A stretch of 64,000 nt of DNA from contig NZ_QXFL01000002.1 of assembly GCF_003584125.1 (NCBI RefSeq), positions 558,001 to 622,000 on the forward strand, in the 5' to 3' direction. Below the pieces are notes generated by a model. The model was not told the origin of the DNA and did no database searches. It saw only the letters and a list, made by a program, of their open reading frames with translations. Below are positions 28,103 through 36,834 of the stretch, piece by piece. A program made the position numbers and the translations under genes. Position 1 is the stretch's first letter. Each line of letters begins with the position of its first letter. The DNA is from Aurantiacibacter zhengii. GTDB lineage: Bacteria; Pseudomonadota; Alphaproteobacteria; Sphingomonadales; Sphingomonadaceae.

Positions 28103-28798
28103 GTGCCTTTCTGGACTTATATCCTTCACTGCAATGCGGGCCGTTTCTATACCGGCCACACCGACGATCTCGACAAGCGGATCTGGCAACACGAGAATGG
28201 AGTGGCTGCCGGTTTTACTCGCAACTTCCTTCCGGTGAAATTGGTCTGGTCTCAGGAATTTACCACCCGCGAAGAGGCGAAGGCGGCGGAGAAGCAGATC
28301 AAGGGATGGTCGCGGAAGAAGAAGCTGGCGCTGATCCGCGGCGACTGGGATGCCGTGACCCGTTACGCAAAAAGCGAAAGCAGCCCTTCGACAGGCTCAG
28401 GGCAGTCGGTATGGGTGGAAGGCGAGGTAATCGATTTGCTTCGCGGCGAAGCGGCGCGGGCCTATCCCGCGGAATGCTGCGGCATCCTGCTGGGCCGCGA
28501 CGAGCATATCACCGCCGCCGTTCCCGCGCGCAACGTCCATCCTGCCCCGCAGACACATTTCGAAATCGATCCGCAGGCCCTGATCGACGCGCACCGCACC
28601 GCTCGGCAGGGTGGTCCGCAAGTCGTGGGCTATTACCATTCGCATCCCGAAGGCCCGCCCCGCCCTTCCGCCACGGACCGCGCCCAGGCCGCGCACGACG
28701 GCATGGTGTGGGCAATCATCTGCGCCGATGCGATTGGCTGGTGGCATGATACGCCAGACGGTTTTGCCGCGCTTCCCTACCGGGCAATCCCGGCCTAG
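28103..28798 (+). CDS. GIY-YIG nuclease domain fused to JAMM (M67) peptidase domain
   Basis: 231 aa in one open frame. Residues 1-90 are a GIY-YIG domain: Tyr6, Tyr16, Arg26 and Glu63 (AKAAEKQ) fit the catalytic set of the small YhbQ/UPF0213 type. Residues about 93-102 (SSPSTGSGQ) are the translation of a palindromic repeat. From about residue 105 is a JAMM/MPN+ metallopeptidase: Glu124 (ECCGILLG), His179, His181, Ser189 and Asp192 (HSHPEGPPRPSATD). A GTG at 28415 could start the JAMM part alone, but it has only a poor ribosome site. Either a true fusion created by repeat insertion or two adjacent genes with a shared frame. Confidence 0.82.
   Translation: MPFWTYILHCNAGRFYTGHTDDLDKRIWQHENGVAAGFTRNFLPVKLVWSQEFTTREEAKAAEKQIKGWSRKKKLALIRGDWDAVTRYAKSESSPSTGSGQSVWVEGEVIDLLRGEAARAYPAECCGILLGRDEHITAAVPARNVHPAPQTHFEIDPQALIDAHRTARQGGPQVVGYYHSHPEGPPRPSATDRAQAAHDGMVWAIICADAIGWWHDTPDGFAALPYRAIPA
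28382..28411. repeat. Dispersed palindromic repeat, inverted copy inside the coding frame
   Basis: AGCCCTTCGACAGGCTCAGGG is read here in parts: CCCTTCGACA-GGCTCAGGG is the inverse of the copy at 28052-28086 with one base different in the core. It is in frame with both domains of the fusion and encodes the SSPSTGSGQS linker. Confidence 0.85.
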
Positions 28799-28936
28799 AT
28801 ACCCGGCGATGAATTGCCCGCTGCATCCCGTTGTCACACTTTTTGACAAGTGCGGGTGGCAGCGTGGAATTTTTGCCCTAGGACAGTGTTCCAGGTGTTC
28901 CACATTAACGCCAGACCAAGGCCACGAAACCACCCG

Positions 28937-29590
28937 ATGACTTCTTCTCTCGATCTTGCTTCCCTGCTCTGCTCCCGCCTTTGCCATGACATGCTCAGCC
29001 CCGTCGGTGCACTGAACAACGGGCTGGAGCTGCTGGCGGACGAGAAGGATCCGGCGATGCGCCAGCGGTGCCTCGACCTGCTGGAACAGAGTGCGCGGAT
29101 CTCCGCCAACAAACTCAAGTTCTTCCGTCTCGCCTACGGTGCCGCAGGCGGGTTCGGAGAGCAGGTGCCGGTGGACGAGGCGCACGAACTGCTCACCTCG
29201 CTGACCGAAGCGGACGAGCGGCTGACGCTCGAATGGGCGGTAAGCGAGCCGACGCTGTCCAAGCCCGCGATCAAGGTGTTGCTGAACCTTGCGGCGATGG
29301 GTCTCGATTCCCTGGTGCGCGGCGGAACGCTGGCGGTTGGGGCAGAGCGAAACGGCGGCCAGACGGAGATCGCCATTCGCGCCGGTGGCCCGCGGGTCGC
29401 CTTCGATGCCAATATCGGCAAGGCGCTGGATGGCTCGCTGGATGCCGACGAACTCTCCGGCCGCACCGCCCCTGCCCACCTCATCCGCCTCATCGTGGAG
29501 CGCGATGGCGGCGCGGTGCAGTACCATCATAGCAAGGAAGCCCTGGTTCTTGGCGCCATGCTGCCCGATCCCGAAGGCATGATCGGTTGA
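28937..29590 (+). CDS. Histidine phosphotransferase, ChpT-like
   Basis: 217 aa cytosolic protein. The phosphoacceptor is His17 in SRLCHDMLSPVGALNNGLELL (read up to 20 residues), the hallmark of ChpT, followed by a degenerate histidine-kinase-like C-terminal domain. In Caulobacter ChpT passes phosphate from CckA to CtrA and CpdR. CckA and CtrA are not in this window. ATG at 28937 is chosen over the open upstream frame. Its stop overlaps the start of the next gene. Confidence 0.85.
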   Translation: MTSSLDLASLLCSRLCHDMLSPVGALNNGLELLADEKDPAMRQRCLDLLEQSARISANKLKFFRLAYGAAGGFGEQVPVDEAHELLTSLTEADERLTLEWAVSEPTLSKPAIKVLLNLAAMGLDSLVRGGTLAVGAERNGGQTEIAIRAGGPRVAFDANIGKALDGSLDADELSGRTAPAHLIRLIVERDGGAVQYHHSKEALVLGAMLPDPEGMIG

Positions 29591-30378
29591 CCGAGCGGGA
29601 CGCCAACGGGGGGGACACAGGGCCCGGCACGGGGTCCGACTTCGGCCAGGCTGGCCAGCAGCTTCCGCTGAGCGAGGATGAACTGGTCCACCGCGAGGCT
29701 CTGTCGCCCAACCACGACGAACGCACCCTGCCCATCTCCATGGTGGTGATCCACTACACGGAGATGCAGGACAAGGGCTTCGCGATCGAACGGCTGTGCG
29801 ACCCGGAAGCCAAGGTTTCCGCGCATTACCTGATCGGCGAAGGCGGTGAAGTGGTGCGGCTGGTGCCCGAAGAGAAGCGCGCCTGGCACGCAGGCGTTTC
29901 CTACTGGCGCGGTCACAAGGATGTGAATTCCGCCAGCATCGGGATCGAGCTCGATCATCCGGGCCATGCCTATGGCTACCGCGAATTTTCCGAGGCGCAG
30001 TTTGCCGCGCTCGTGCCGCTGGTGGCCCGCCTGGTGAAGACATACGACATTCCCCGCGCGAACGTGGTCGGTCATTCCGATGTCGCGCCAGGCCGCAAGA
30101 TCGATCCTGGCGAACTGTTCCCGTGGGACCGGCTGGCGGAATATGGCCTGTGCCTGGCCCGCCCGGAAAAGCTGGAACTGGGCGATCCGTTCGATAACGA
30201 CGCCGCCTTTTACCTGGCGCTGGAACGGTTCGGTTACGACATCACCGATGGCCACGCGGCAGTAGAGGCGTTCCAGCGTCGCTGGCGGCCCGAACGGATC
30301 GACGGCAGGATCGACGGGGAAGTGCGCGCGATCCTGTACCAGTTGCTGCTGGACCGTGACCGGGGACTGGCCCGCTAG
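29587..30378 (+). CDS. N-acetylmuramoyl-L-alanine amidase, AmiD-like
   Basis: 263 aa. Amidase_2 fold with zinc ligands His in VIHYTEM, His in GHSDVAPGRKIDPG and the Asp of the same motif, plus HAGVSYW. A C-terminal segment (about residues 195-260, LALERFGYDITDGHAAVEAFQRRW) looks like a peptidoglycan-binding helix bundle. No signal peptide is visible from the TTG start at 29587, which overlaps the chpT stop (TTGA); the enzyme may act in the cytoplasm on recycled muropeptides, as some AmpD-like enzymes do. The start is uncertain because the first 40 residues are not family-like. Confidence 0.88.
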   Translation: MTERDANGGDTGPGTGSDFGQAGQQLPLSEDELVHREALSPNHDERTLPISMVVIHYTEMQDKGFAIERLCDPEAKVSAHYLIGEGGEVVRLVPEEKRAWHAGVSYWRGHKDVNSASIGIELDHPGHAYGYREFSEAQFAALVPLVARLVKTYDIPRANVVGHSDVAPGRKIDPGELFPWDRLAEYGLCLARPEKLELGDPFDNDAAFYLALERFGYDITDGHAAVEAFQRRWRPERIDGRIDGEVRAILYQLLLDRDRGLAR

Positions 30379-30434
30379 ACCCGCGCCATCATCGGCGCTT
30401 CCCTGTTCGCCTTTCCCGCCCTATATGCCCTGTC

Positions 30435-30834
30435 GCCGGGGAGCCGGGCAGCCGCGTGGCCTTCGGGCCTCGAGGAAAGTCCGGGCTCCACGAAACAAGG
30501 GTGGCGGGTAACGCCCGCCGTGGGCAACCCCAGGGAAAGTGCCACAGAGAGCAAACCGCCGATGGCTGCTTCGGCAGCACAGGCAAGGGTGAAAGGGTGC
30601 GGTAAAAGCGCACCGGGGTTCTGGTAACAGCGCCCGCATGGCAAACCCCACCCGGAGCAAGACCGCATAGGGGTCTCGCGCCTTTTACAGGCAGGAGTGT
30701 TTCGCTCCGAGAGACCCGGGTTGGTTGCTTGAGCGTGGGAGCAATCCCACGCCGAGATGAATGGCTGCCCCCGCGCACGCTGGTCCGCAAGGAAACCGGT
30801 CGCGGGACAGAACCCGGCTTACAGGCTCCCCGGC
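30435..30834 (+). ncRNA. rnpB: RNase P RNA, bacterial type A
   Basis: The catalytic RNA that matures tRNA 5' ends. 5' helix GCCGGGGAGC pairs with GCTCCCCGGC at the 3' end. Conserved elements are seen: GAGGAAAGTCCGGGCT near 30471, GGGTAACGCC, CAGGGAAAGTGCCACAGA, GGTGAAAGGGTGCGGTAA, and the 3' universal ACAGAA at about 30807. Length is about 400 nt. It starts 56 bases after the amidase gene on the same strand. Confidence 0.96.
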
Positions 30835-30850
30835 ATTACCTGTTCGGCAA

Positions 30851-31660
30851 TCAGGTGACCAATGTATCGCTGGTAACGGAAATGTTGCCTTCGCCGTCGT
30901 CCACAGCGGTGATGTAGCGGCGGCCATCGCCTTCCAGCACCAGCGCCGTAAGGCGACCGTGGCAATAGGCACCGGTATCGATGCCGATGCGGTTGCCCTG
31001 GTCCTGCGGTGTCTCGCTGATCGTATGGCCGTGCACGACAACCCCGTCGAACGGCTCGGCATGGCTGAGGAACGGCTCTCGTATCCAGCGCAGCTTGGCA
31101 ACCTGCTGCTCTTCCATCGGCAGGCCCGGTTCGATCCCGGCATGCACGAAGATATAGTCGCCGATGGTCACGATGTTTTCGAAACCCGCGATGAAATCGA
31201 GGTCCTGCTGCGGAACCAGCTTCATCATCAGATCCTGTATCTCATCGATAGAGGCACGCGAGTAGACGTTCTTGTCCATGCCGTAGCTCAACAGCGTCTC
31301 GCGTCCGCCGTGGCGCAGGAAATGGCGCAGCATGTCCTCGCTCTCGAAACTGCGCAGGAACATCTCTTCGTGGTTGCCGGCGATGATGTGCACGTTGCGG
31401 AACTTCTGCCACTCGCGCGCCAGCGCCAGTACGTTGACGCTGTCCGGCCCGCGATCGACCAAGTCGCCAAGGAGCACGACCGACGCCGTCGCCGGTCCCT
31501 GTTCGCGGTTATCCAACTCGATCGCTTCGATCAGGGCAATGAAAAGGTCGCTGCGACCGTGGATGTCACCGATCGCGTACACACGTTCCCCATCGGGCAC
31601 TCTGGCCTCGATCTGCGGAGTTTCTGGAGCCGCCTTCTTGGATCGAAAGAATTGAAACAT
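30851..31660 (-). CDS. Calcineurin-like metallophosphoesterase (PP1/ApaH type)
   Basis: 269 aa. Complete metal-binding series: GDIHGRSD, GDLVDRGPDS, GNHE, VHAG and HGHT. This set belongs to the bacterial serine/threonine phosphatase and diadenosine tetraphosphatase group; substrate unknown. ATG at 31660 (MFQFFRSKK) is chosen; the 21 further codons upstream look non-family. Convergent with rnpB. Confidence 0.88.
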   Translation of the reverse strand: MFQFFRSKKAAPETPQIEARVPDGERVYAIGDIHGRSDLFIALIEAIELDNREQGPATASVVLLGDLVDRGPDSVNVLALAREWQKFRNVHIIAGNHEEMFLRSFESEDMLRHFLRHGGRETLLSYGMDKNVYSRASIDEIQDLMMKLVPQQDLDFIAGFENIVTIGDYIFVHAGIEPGLPMEEQQVAKLRWIREPFLSHAEPFDGVVVHGHTISETPQDQGNRIGIDTGAYCHGRLTALVLEGDGRRYITAVDDGEGNISVTSDTLVT

Positions 31661-31746
31661 GATCAAACCGTGTTGCGCACATAGGGATAACGCACAAACG
31701 TTCAATCGCTCCAAGTGCTGCACGCAAAATGGGTGGGAATTCCTGT

Positions 31747-31849
31747 CACATTGCTGAATGTGGTGCCGAAATCACACACTTCAATTTTGCGAGGACGGCG
31801 CAGCGCAATTTTTCTTGTGCAATGCACAATCGCTATGCAAGATAGCGAT
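31747..31849. promoter_or_regulatory. Three successive palindromes upstream of the porin gene
   Basis: CACATT-GCTG-AATGTG (31747-31762), TTGTGCA-A-TGCACAA (31815-31829) and ATCGCTAT-GCAAG-ATAGCGAT (31829-31849), all perfect. They occupy the 286-bp space between divergent metallophosphoesterase and porin genes, which otherwise holds no gene. Possible operators or leader structures. Confidence 0.45.
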
Positions 31850-31946
31850 GCTTTCGCGGCGAATTGGCACACAAAAGATGCCAACACGCGAATGGCGCAG
31901 GTGGGACGAAGCATCAGTTCACCCAAAGCAATTGAGGAAATTGCCC

Positions 31947-32696
31947 ATGCTTACGTCCGTCCGCAGCCTTGCAGCTGCTTCTGTTTTTGCACTTTCCGCT
32001 GCCCTCGCGGCTCCTGCCATGGCGCAGGACGAAGATGGCGGCATCGGCGTCGAAGTTTCCGCCAACGTGGCCATGGTCAGCGAATACCGTTTTCGCGGCG
32101 TTGACCTGTCCGGCGGCGAATTCGCCATCCAGGGCGGTGTCGATGTCGGCCTGCCCGCCGGTTTCTACATCGGTACCTGGGCCTCTTCGCTCGACGAGCA
32201 GACCGTCGGCTACGGCAGCACCGAGCTGGACGTCTACGGCGGCTGGGCCGGCGAATTCGGCAACGTATCCACCGATGTCGGTGTGATCATGTACATCTAT
32301 CCCGATGCCGGCGCAGGCGACTTCGATTACGTCGAATTCTACGGTTCGGTCGGCGTGGGCCTTGGCCCGGCCGACGTGACCCTTGGCGTTGCCTATGCGC
32401 CCGACCAGGATTCGCTGGGCGGCACCGACAACTTCTATCTCTATGCAGATGCCGGTATCGGCATTCCGGGCACGCCCGTCAGCCTGTCGGGCCATGTCGG
32501 CTATACCGACGGCTTCCTCACCTTCACCAACGACGGCGAAGCCATCGACTGGTCGCTGGGTGCAGCCGTGGCCGTACCCGGCACGCCGCTGGAACTTGGC
32601 GTCGCCTACATCGGCGTAGAGGGCGATCCACTGATCGATCCGGCCGGTACCTTTACCGACGATGCCGTGGTCTTCACGCTTTCGGCCAGCATCTGA
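31947..32696 (+). CDS. TorF-family (Gcw_chp / TIGR02001) outer-membrane porin
   Basis: 249 aa with signal peptide cleaved after AMA (residue 26). Mature protein begins QDEDGG and shows VSANVAMVSEYRFRGVDLS, the family signature, followed by alternating aromatic/Gly beta strands (PAGFYIGTWASS, ELDVYGGWAGEFG, FDYVEFYGSVG) to the C-terminal FTLSASI. Outer-membrane pore of unknown specificity; often near ammonium-uptake genes in relatives, none here. Ribosome site TTGAGGAAA precedes ATG at 31947. Confidence 0.88.
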   Translation: MLTSVRSLAAASVFALSAALAAPAMAQDEDGGIGVEVSANVAMVSEYRFRGVDLSGGEFAIQGGVDVGLPAGFYIGTWASSLDEQTVGYGSTELDVYGGWAGEFGNVSTDVGVIMYIYPDAGAGDFDYVEFYGSVGVGLGPADVTLGVAYAPDQDSLGGTDNFYLYADAGIGIPGTPVSLSGHVGYTDGFLTFTNDGEAIDWSLGAAVAVPGTPLELGVAYIGVEGDPLIDPAGTFTDDAVVFTLSASI

Positions 32697-32725
32697 CACT
32701 CAATCGCGTAAAGCGAGGAACGGGA

Positions 32726-32756
32726 GGGCCCGTACCGGCAACGGTGCGGGCCCTTT
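32726..32756 (+). terminator. Terminator after porin gene
   Basis: GGGCCCG pairs with CGGGCCC, inner CC/GG pairs, followed by TTTCG. It lies 30 bases past the porin stop, between convergent genes. Confidence 0.75.
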
Positions 32757-32767
32757 CGCATGCGGTA

Positions 32768-33511
32768 TCAGTCCAGCATGAAGTCGATGGTGGTGACGAC
32801 CCGCACCTTCTTGAACGGCGAATCGGCCTGACCCCAGCCGTTCTCGTCGCCATCACGCGCGGTGATGGAGAAATAGCCCTGCGTCGCGCTGCGGATGCTG
32901 CCAACGCCCGCGCCCGAATCCTTGGCGAACTGTTCCGCCGCGCCGCGTGCATCCTGCGTCGCTTCGGCCACCATTTCGGGCTTGATCCGCTCCAGCCCGG
33001 TGAAACTGAAACTCATGTTGGAGCTTTCCAGCAGCACGCCGCGCCGCACCAGCTCGAATTCGCGCCGCACCGCCTGCTGCGCCCGGTCGACATCGTCGGT
33101 GCGCAGGCTCATGCGCTGGTTGACGGTGAAACGCGTGATCCCGTCATCGGGCGTGTAGCTGGACGCGCTTACCGATACCGGCTGCAACGCGTCTTCGGGG
33201 AAGCCGAGTCCGGCGAAGAACTCTCGCAATTGCTGGGTGTCCCGGTCGACGCTGCTTTGCGCCTCGGCCAGATTTCCAGCGGTGGAGGAGTATGACAGCG
33301 TCCACACAGCAAGGTCAGCAACGACATCGCGTTCCGCCAGGCCGCGCACGGTCACGGTGCGATCGGCCATTTTCGCCCGCACCAGCCCGTCACCCGTCAT
33401 GAACCCGCCCACGCCTAGGCCGATGGCAACGATCGCCGATGCAGCCACCAGCGGAGATTTCCAGAATGATCCGGCTTGGGAAGGAGGGGTATCGTCACTA
33501 TAATCGGTCAT
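32768..33511 (-). CDS. SIMPL (DUF541) domain protein
   Basis: 247 aa. One N-terminal membrane anchor (PLVAASAIVAIGLGVGGFMTG) and an extracytoplasmic SIMPL domain: VTVRGLAERDVVADLAVWTL, then a repeat-like FTVNQRMSLRTDDVDRA and ATQDARGAAEQFAKDSGAG. DUF541 proteins are periplasmic or outer-membrane associated, function mostly unknown. Single-gene unit divergent from gloA. Confidence 0.88.
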   Translation of the reverse strand: MTDYSDDTPPSQAGSFWKSPLVAASAIVAIGLGVGGFMTGDGLVRAKMADRTVTVRGLAERDVVADLAVWTLSYSSTAGNLAEAQSSVDRDTQQLREFFAGLGFPEDALQPVSVSASSYTPDDGITRFTVNQRMSLRTDDVDRAQQAVRREFELVRRGVLLESSNMSFSFTGLERIKPEMVAEATQDARGAAEQFAKDSGAGVGSIRSATQGYFSITARDGDENGWGQADSPFKKVRVVTTIDFMLD

Positions 33512-33597
33512 CGCTGCTCTCCAGGTTCGTGCACCACGATACCGCTTAACCTGAGAGCGATGAACCGTGTTTGAATAGCGATGAATGGAGTTTTCCG

Positions 33598-34035
33598 ATG
33601 ACCCAGTACCTGCACACCATGATTCGGGTCACCGATGCCGACGCGACGCTGGATTTCTTCAAGCTGATCGGCGTGGAGGAAGTGCGCCGCAAGGACGTGC
33701 CGCAGGGCCGTTTCACGCTGATCTTCCTCGCCGCGCCGGGGCAGGAGGGGGTCGCCGAGCTCGAACTGACCTACAACTGGCCGCCCGAAGACGGCAGCGC
33801 GCCCGAAACCTACGATGGCGGCCGCAATTTCGGCCACGTCGCCTACCGAGTCGAGAACATCTACGAGACCTGCCAGCGGCTGATGGACGCGGGCGTCACC
33901 ATCAACCGCCCCCCGCGCGACGGGCACATGGCCTTCGTCCGCTCGCCGGACGGCATCAGCGTCGAACTGCTGCAGGACGGCCACCTCGATCCGCAGGAAC
34001 CGTGGGCCAGCATGGAAAACACCGGCACCTGGTAG
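33598..34035 (+). CDS. gloA: Lactoylglutathione lyase (glyoxalase I)
   Basis: 145 aa, VOC fold. Converts the methylglyoxal-glutathione hemithioacetal to S-lactoylglutathione. Metal ligands visible: His near the N-terminus (QYLHTMIRV), Glu in ELELTYNW, His in FGHVAYRV and Glu in SVELLQ. Length equals the E. coli enzyme. Start ATG at 33598 preceded by ATGGAG. Confidence 0.92.
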   Translation: MTQYLHTMIRVTDADATLDFFKLIGVEEVRRKDVPQGRFTLIFLAAPGQEGVAELELTYNWPPEDGSAPETYDGGRNFGHVAYRVENIYETCQRLMDAGVTINRPPRDGHMAFVRSPDGISVELLQDGHLDPQEPWASMENTGTW

Positions 34036-34063
34036 GCCACGGAAGCCCTCGCCCGTCCGATCC

Positions 34064-34639
34064 ATGTACTTCTGGGATCATCCCAAGGCCGCGACGAACG
34101 TGGCCATCGATTCGGTCATTGTTCGCGCCGGACACGCAGGCGCTGACGATCCCGAATTGTTGTGCATGGATATCGCGGACTTCACCTTCGCGATGATGCA
34201 GAGCGGCCGCTATCCGATGGCATCCATTCCGCAGCCCGCGCTGATGGGCGCGGCTTTCAAGATCTATGTTGGAGAGGTCTACAACGGCGGGCACGCGCAG
34301 TTCATCGGCAATTCGGAATGGGGCGCGGACGATGTCGGTCTGGTATCTGCCTGCCTGAAACACGTCGAGATACCGCAAGTGGAGCGGATCTACGCCGATC
34401 TGCTGGCCTACGAGCGCACCAGTCCAAAGACGTTTCACAAGGCCGACTGGCGCGATCAGGTTCTGGATGCCCTCGACAAGCGCCTTTTCGCTCTGGACCG
34501 CGAAAGCATCTTCGCGCCGCTCGAAAGATGGTTGAAAGACAGCCTCACGCTGTTTCCTGTTCCCGCCGAAAATTGGCACAGTGTTGTTTACGAACTGGCC
34601 GCTCGCAACCGCGATCCGCAGGGGCACAAGGGCCACTAG
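34064..34639 (+). CDS. DUF4375 (DMP19-like) protein
   Basis: 191 aa, cytosolic, no membrane segment. Central GEVYNGGHAQFIGN matches the NGG-x-x-QFxxN pattern of DMP19/DUF4375 domains, followed by helical pairs (CLKHVEIPQVERIYADLL). The original DMP19 is a DNA-mimic protein of Neisseria; function here unknown. It starts 28 bases after gloA on the same strand and may be co-transcribed. Confidence 0.7.
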   Translation: MYFWDHPKAATNVAIDSVIVRAGHAGADDPELLCMDIADFTFAMMQSGRYPMASIPQPALMGAAFKIYVGEVYNGGHAQFIGNSEWGADDVGLVSACLKHVEIPQVERIYADLLAYERTSPKTFHKADWRDQVLDALDKRLFALDRESIFAPLERWLKDSLTLFPVPAENWHSVVYELAARNRDPQGHKGH

Positions 34640-34687
34640 CCGCGTTCTTAGCTTGCGATTCGCGCAAACAAGCGCCACCTGCGGCCC

Positions 34688-36172
34688 ATGAAAACGCGCA
34701 GGCTCCCCCAGGTGGTCATCATCGGCCGCCCCAATGTCGGCAAGTCGACCCTGTTCAACAGGCTGGTTGGCAAGCGGCTGGCGCTGGTCGATGACCAGCC
34801 CGGCGTGACGCGCGACCGGCGCATGGGGCTGGCGGGCCTGTCAGGCCTCGAGTTCGAAGCCGTCGATACCGCCGGTTGGGAAGACGAGGACGACAGGTCC
34901 CTGCCCGGACGGATGCTGGCGCAGACGCAGGTCTCGCTGAAAGGCGCCGATGCCGCGCTGTTCGTGATCGACGCGCGCGCCGGCCTGACCCCGCTGGACG
35001 AGGAAATCGGTCGCTGGCTGCGACAGCAGGAAGTGCCCGTGGTGCTGATTGCCAACAAGTCCGAAGGCAATGCCGGCGAAAGCGGCATACTCGAAGCCTA
35101 TTCGCTGGGCCTTGGCGAACCCGTGCCCGTCAGCGCCGAGCATGGCGAAGGCGTGGCCGACCTCTATTCCGCGCTCATCCCGCTGATCGACGAGAAAGCC
35201 GACCTGATGCAGCTGGAGGCCGACGCCGAAGCCGCGATTGCCGCCGACAAGGCGCGGGCCGCTGCGGAAGCCGGGGAAGAGCTGGAAGAGATCGATCCCG
35301 CCGCCCCGCTCAGCCTTGCCATCGTGGGCCGCCCCAACGCGGGCAAGTCCACGCTGGTCAACCGGTTGCTGGGCGAAGATCGCATGCTGACAGGTCCGGA
35401 GGCCGGGATCACGCGCGATTCCATCGCCATCGACTGGGAATGGACCGATCCGAAATCGGGCGAGACGCGGATCATCAAGCTGATCGACACGGCCGGGATG
35501 CGCAAACGCGCCAAGGTGGTCGACAAGCTGGAGCGCCTGTCCGTGCAGGATGGCCTTCGCGCCGTCGACTATGCCGAGGTGGTCGTGCTGCTGCTGGATG
35601 CGACGCGCGGGCTGGAAGTGCAGGACCTGAAGATCGCCAGCCAGGTGATCGACGAGGGACGCGCGCTGATGGTGGCGATCAACAAGTGGGACATCGCCGA
35701 GGATCCCAGCGGGCTGTTCAACGGCATTCGCGGCGCGCTGGAAGAAGGCCTCTCGCAGCTCAAGGGCGTGCCGCTGTTCGCGGTGTCCGCCATGACCGGC
35801 AAGGGGCTGGACACGATGCTTGCTGCCGCATTCGAACTGCGCGAGGCGTGGAGCCGCCGCGTGCCGACCTCCGCGCTCAACCGCTGGTTCGACGATGCGC
35901 TGGGAGCCAATCCCCCGCCTGCCCCCGGCGGACGGCGGATCAAGCTGCGCTATATCACCCAGGTCGGCACCCGGCCGCCGCGGTTCGTCATCTTCGGTTC
36001 GCGGCTCGACGATTTGCCCGCCAGTTACGAGCGCTACCTGCTCAACGACATTCGCCGCAAACTCGGTTTCGGCGCTGTGCCGGTGCGCCTGACGCTCAAA
36101 TCGGCAAAGAACCCCTACGATTCCAATCGCGGCGGTGGCGGCAAGTTCAGCGGCGGCCAGGGCCGTGACTAG
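34688..36172 (+). CDS. der: GTPase Der (EngA), ribosome assembly
   Basis: 494 aa with two GTPase domains in tandem. First G1 GRPNVGKST at about residues 13-21, second GRPNAGKST about 215-223; G3 DTAGW and DTAGM; G4 NKSE and NKWD; C-terminal KH-like domain (LKLRYITQVGTRPPRFVIF read in part, then FGAVPVRLTLKS). Essential for 50S maturation. The linker between domains is acidic and Ala-rich (AAADKARAAAEAGEELEEID). Confidence 0.97.
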   Translation: MKTRRLPQVVIIGRPNVGKSTLFNRLVGKRLALVDDQPGVTRDRRMGLAGLSGLEFEAVDTAGWEDEDDRSLPGRMLAQTQVSLKGADAALFVIDARAGLTPLDEEIGRWLRQQEVPVVLIANKSEGNAGESGILEAYSLGLGEPVPVSAEHGEGVADLYSALIPLIDEKADLMQLEADAEAAIAADKARAAAEAGEELEEIDPAAPLSLAIVGRPNAGKSTLVNRLLGEDRMLTGPEAGITRDSIAIDWEWTDPKSGETRIIKLIDTAGMRKRAKVVDKLERLSVQDGLRAVDYAEVVVLLLDATRGLEVQDLKIASQVIDEGRALMVAINKWDIAEDPSGLFNGIRGALEEGLSQLKGVPLFAVSAMTGKGLDTMLAAAFELREAWSRRVPTSALNRWFDDALGANPPPAPGGRRIKLRYITQVGTRPPRFVIFGSRLDDLPASYERYLLNDIRRKLGFGAVPVRLTLKSAKNPYDSNRGGGGKFSGGQGRD

Positions 36173-36192
36173 GGTCCGCGACTGAGGTGCCC

Positions 36193-36702
36193 ATGTTCGA
36201 AACGCTTTCCCTGACCGGTGAATTGATCGAACGCACATCCAGCACGGCCCGCGTGCAGGAGATCGTGCAACTGAGCCTCGCGCCGGTGTTCCTGCTGGCA
36301 GCGATCGGCGCGATGCTGAACGTGATGAACCTTCGCCTGACATGGCTGTTCGACCGGATCGAACTGATCGAACGGCAGGAGGAGATGGGTGAAGCCGGAC
36401 GCGAGGTGGAGGAACTGCCTGCGCTGATCCAGCGGCAGAGCTATGCGCAAAAGGCAGTGAACCTGTCGACGCTTGCAGCCCTCACCATCTGCGTGGTGGT
36501 TGCCGTGCTGTTCATCAGCGCTTTCATCGAACCGCGCATCGGTACGCTGGTGGCCATCTTGTGGGTCGCCACGATGGTGCAGTTGTCCGGTGCCCTGCTG
36601 CTCTTCTTCCGCGAGACCAGCCTTGCCCGCGCCACGGCGCGCGAACGGCGCAAGCGCAGCCGCGAAATCCTGGCGCGAAAGCGCGAGGAAGAAATCGGCT
36701 AA
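36193..36702 (+). CDS. DUF2721 membrane protein
   Basis: 169 aa, three membrane helices: one at about residues 29-47 (LAPVFLLAAIGAMLNVM), then two in the second half (LAALTICVVVAVLFISAFI and LVAILWVATMVQLSGALLLF). Between them is a charged helix (RIELIERQEEMGEAGREVEE). C-terminus strongly basic. Function unknown. Starts 20 bases after der, probably co-transcribed. Confidence 0.8.
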   Translation: MFETLSLTGELIERTSSTARVQEIVQLSLAPVFLLAAIGAMLNVMNLRLTWLFDRIELIERQEEMGEAGREVEELPALIQRQSYAQKAVNLSTLAALTICVVVAVLFISAFIEPRIGTLVAILWVATMVQLSGALLLFFRETSLARATARERRKRSREILARKREEEIG

Positions 36703-36834
36703 CCCGGATTTCGCACGACCTGCGGCGAAGCGACTGGTTTATCCGACAGACCGAGCCGCCTGCCTCACCCCCGTCACGCTTTTATGGTGTTGTAATGATT
36801 GGGCTCTGTTGAGGCCCAGGAGGTGAAGGGATTA

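Noticed and set aside
28397-30043. A long minus-strand open frame across the JAMM, chpT-like and amidase genes
   Set aside because: The plus-strand genes have catalytic motifs; the opposite frame is low-complexity Arg/Gly/His-rich, as expected for a shadow.
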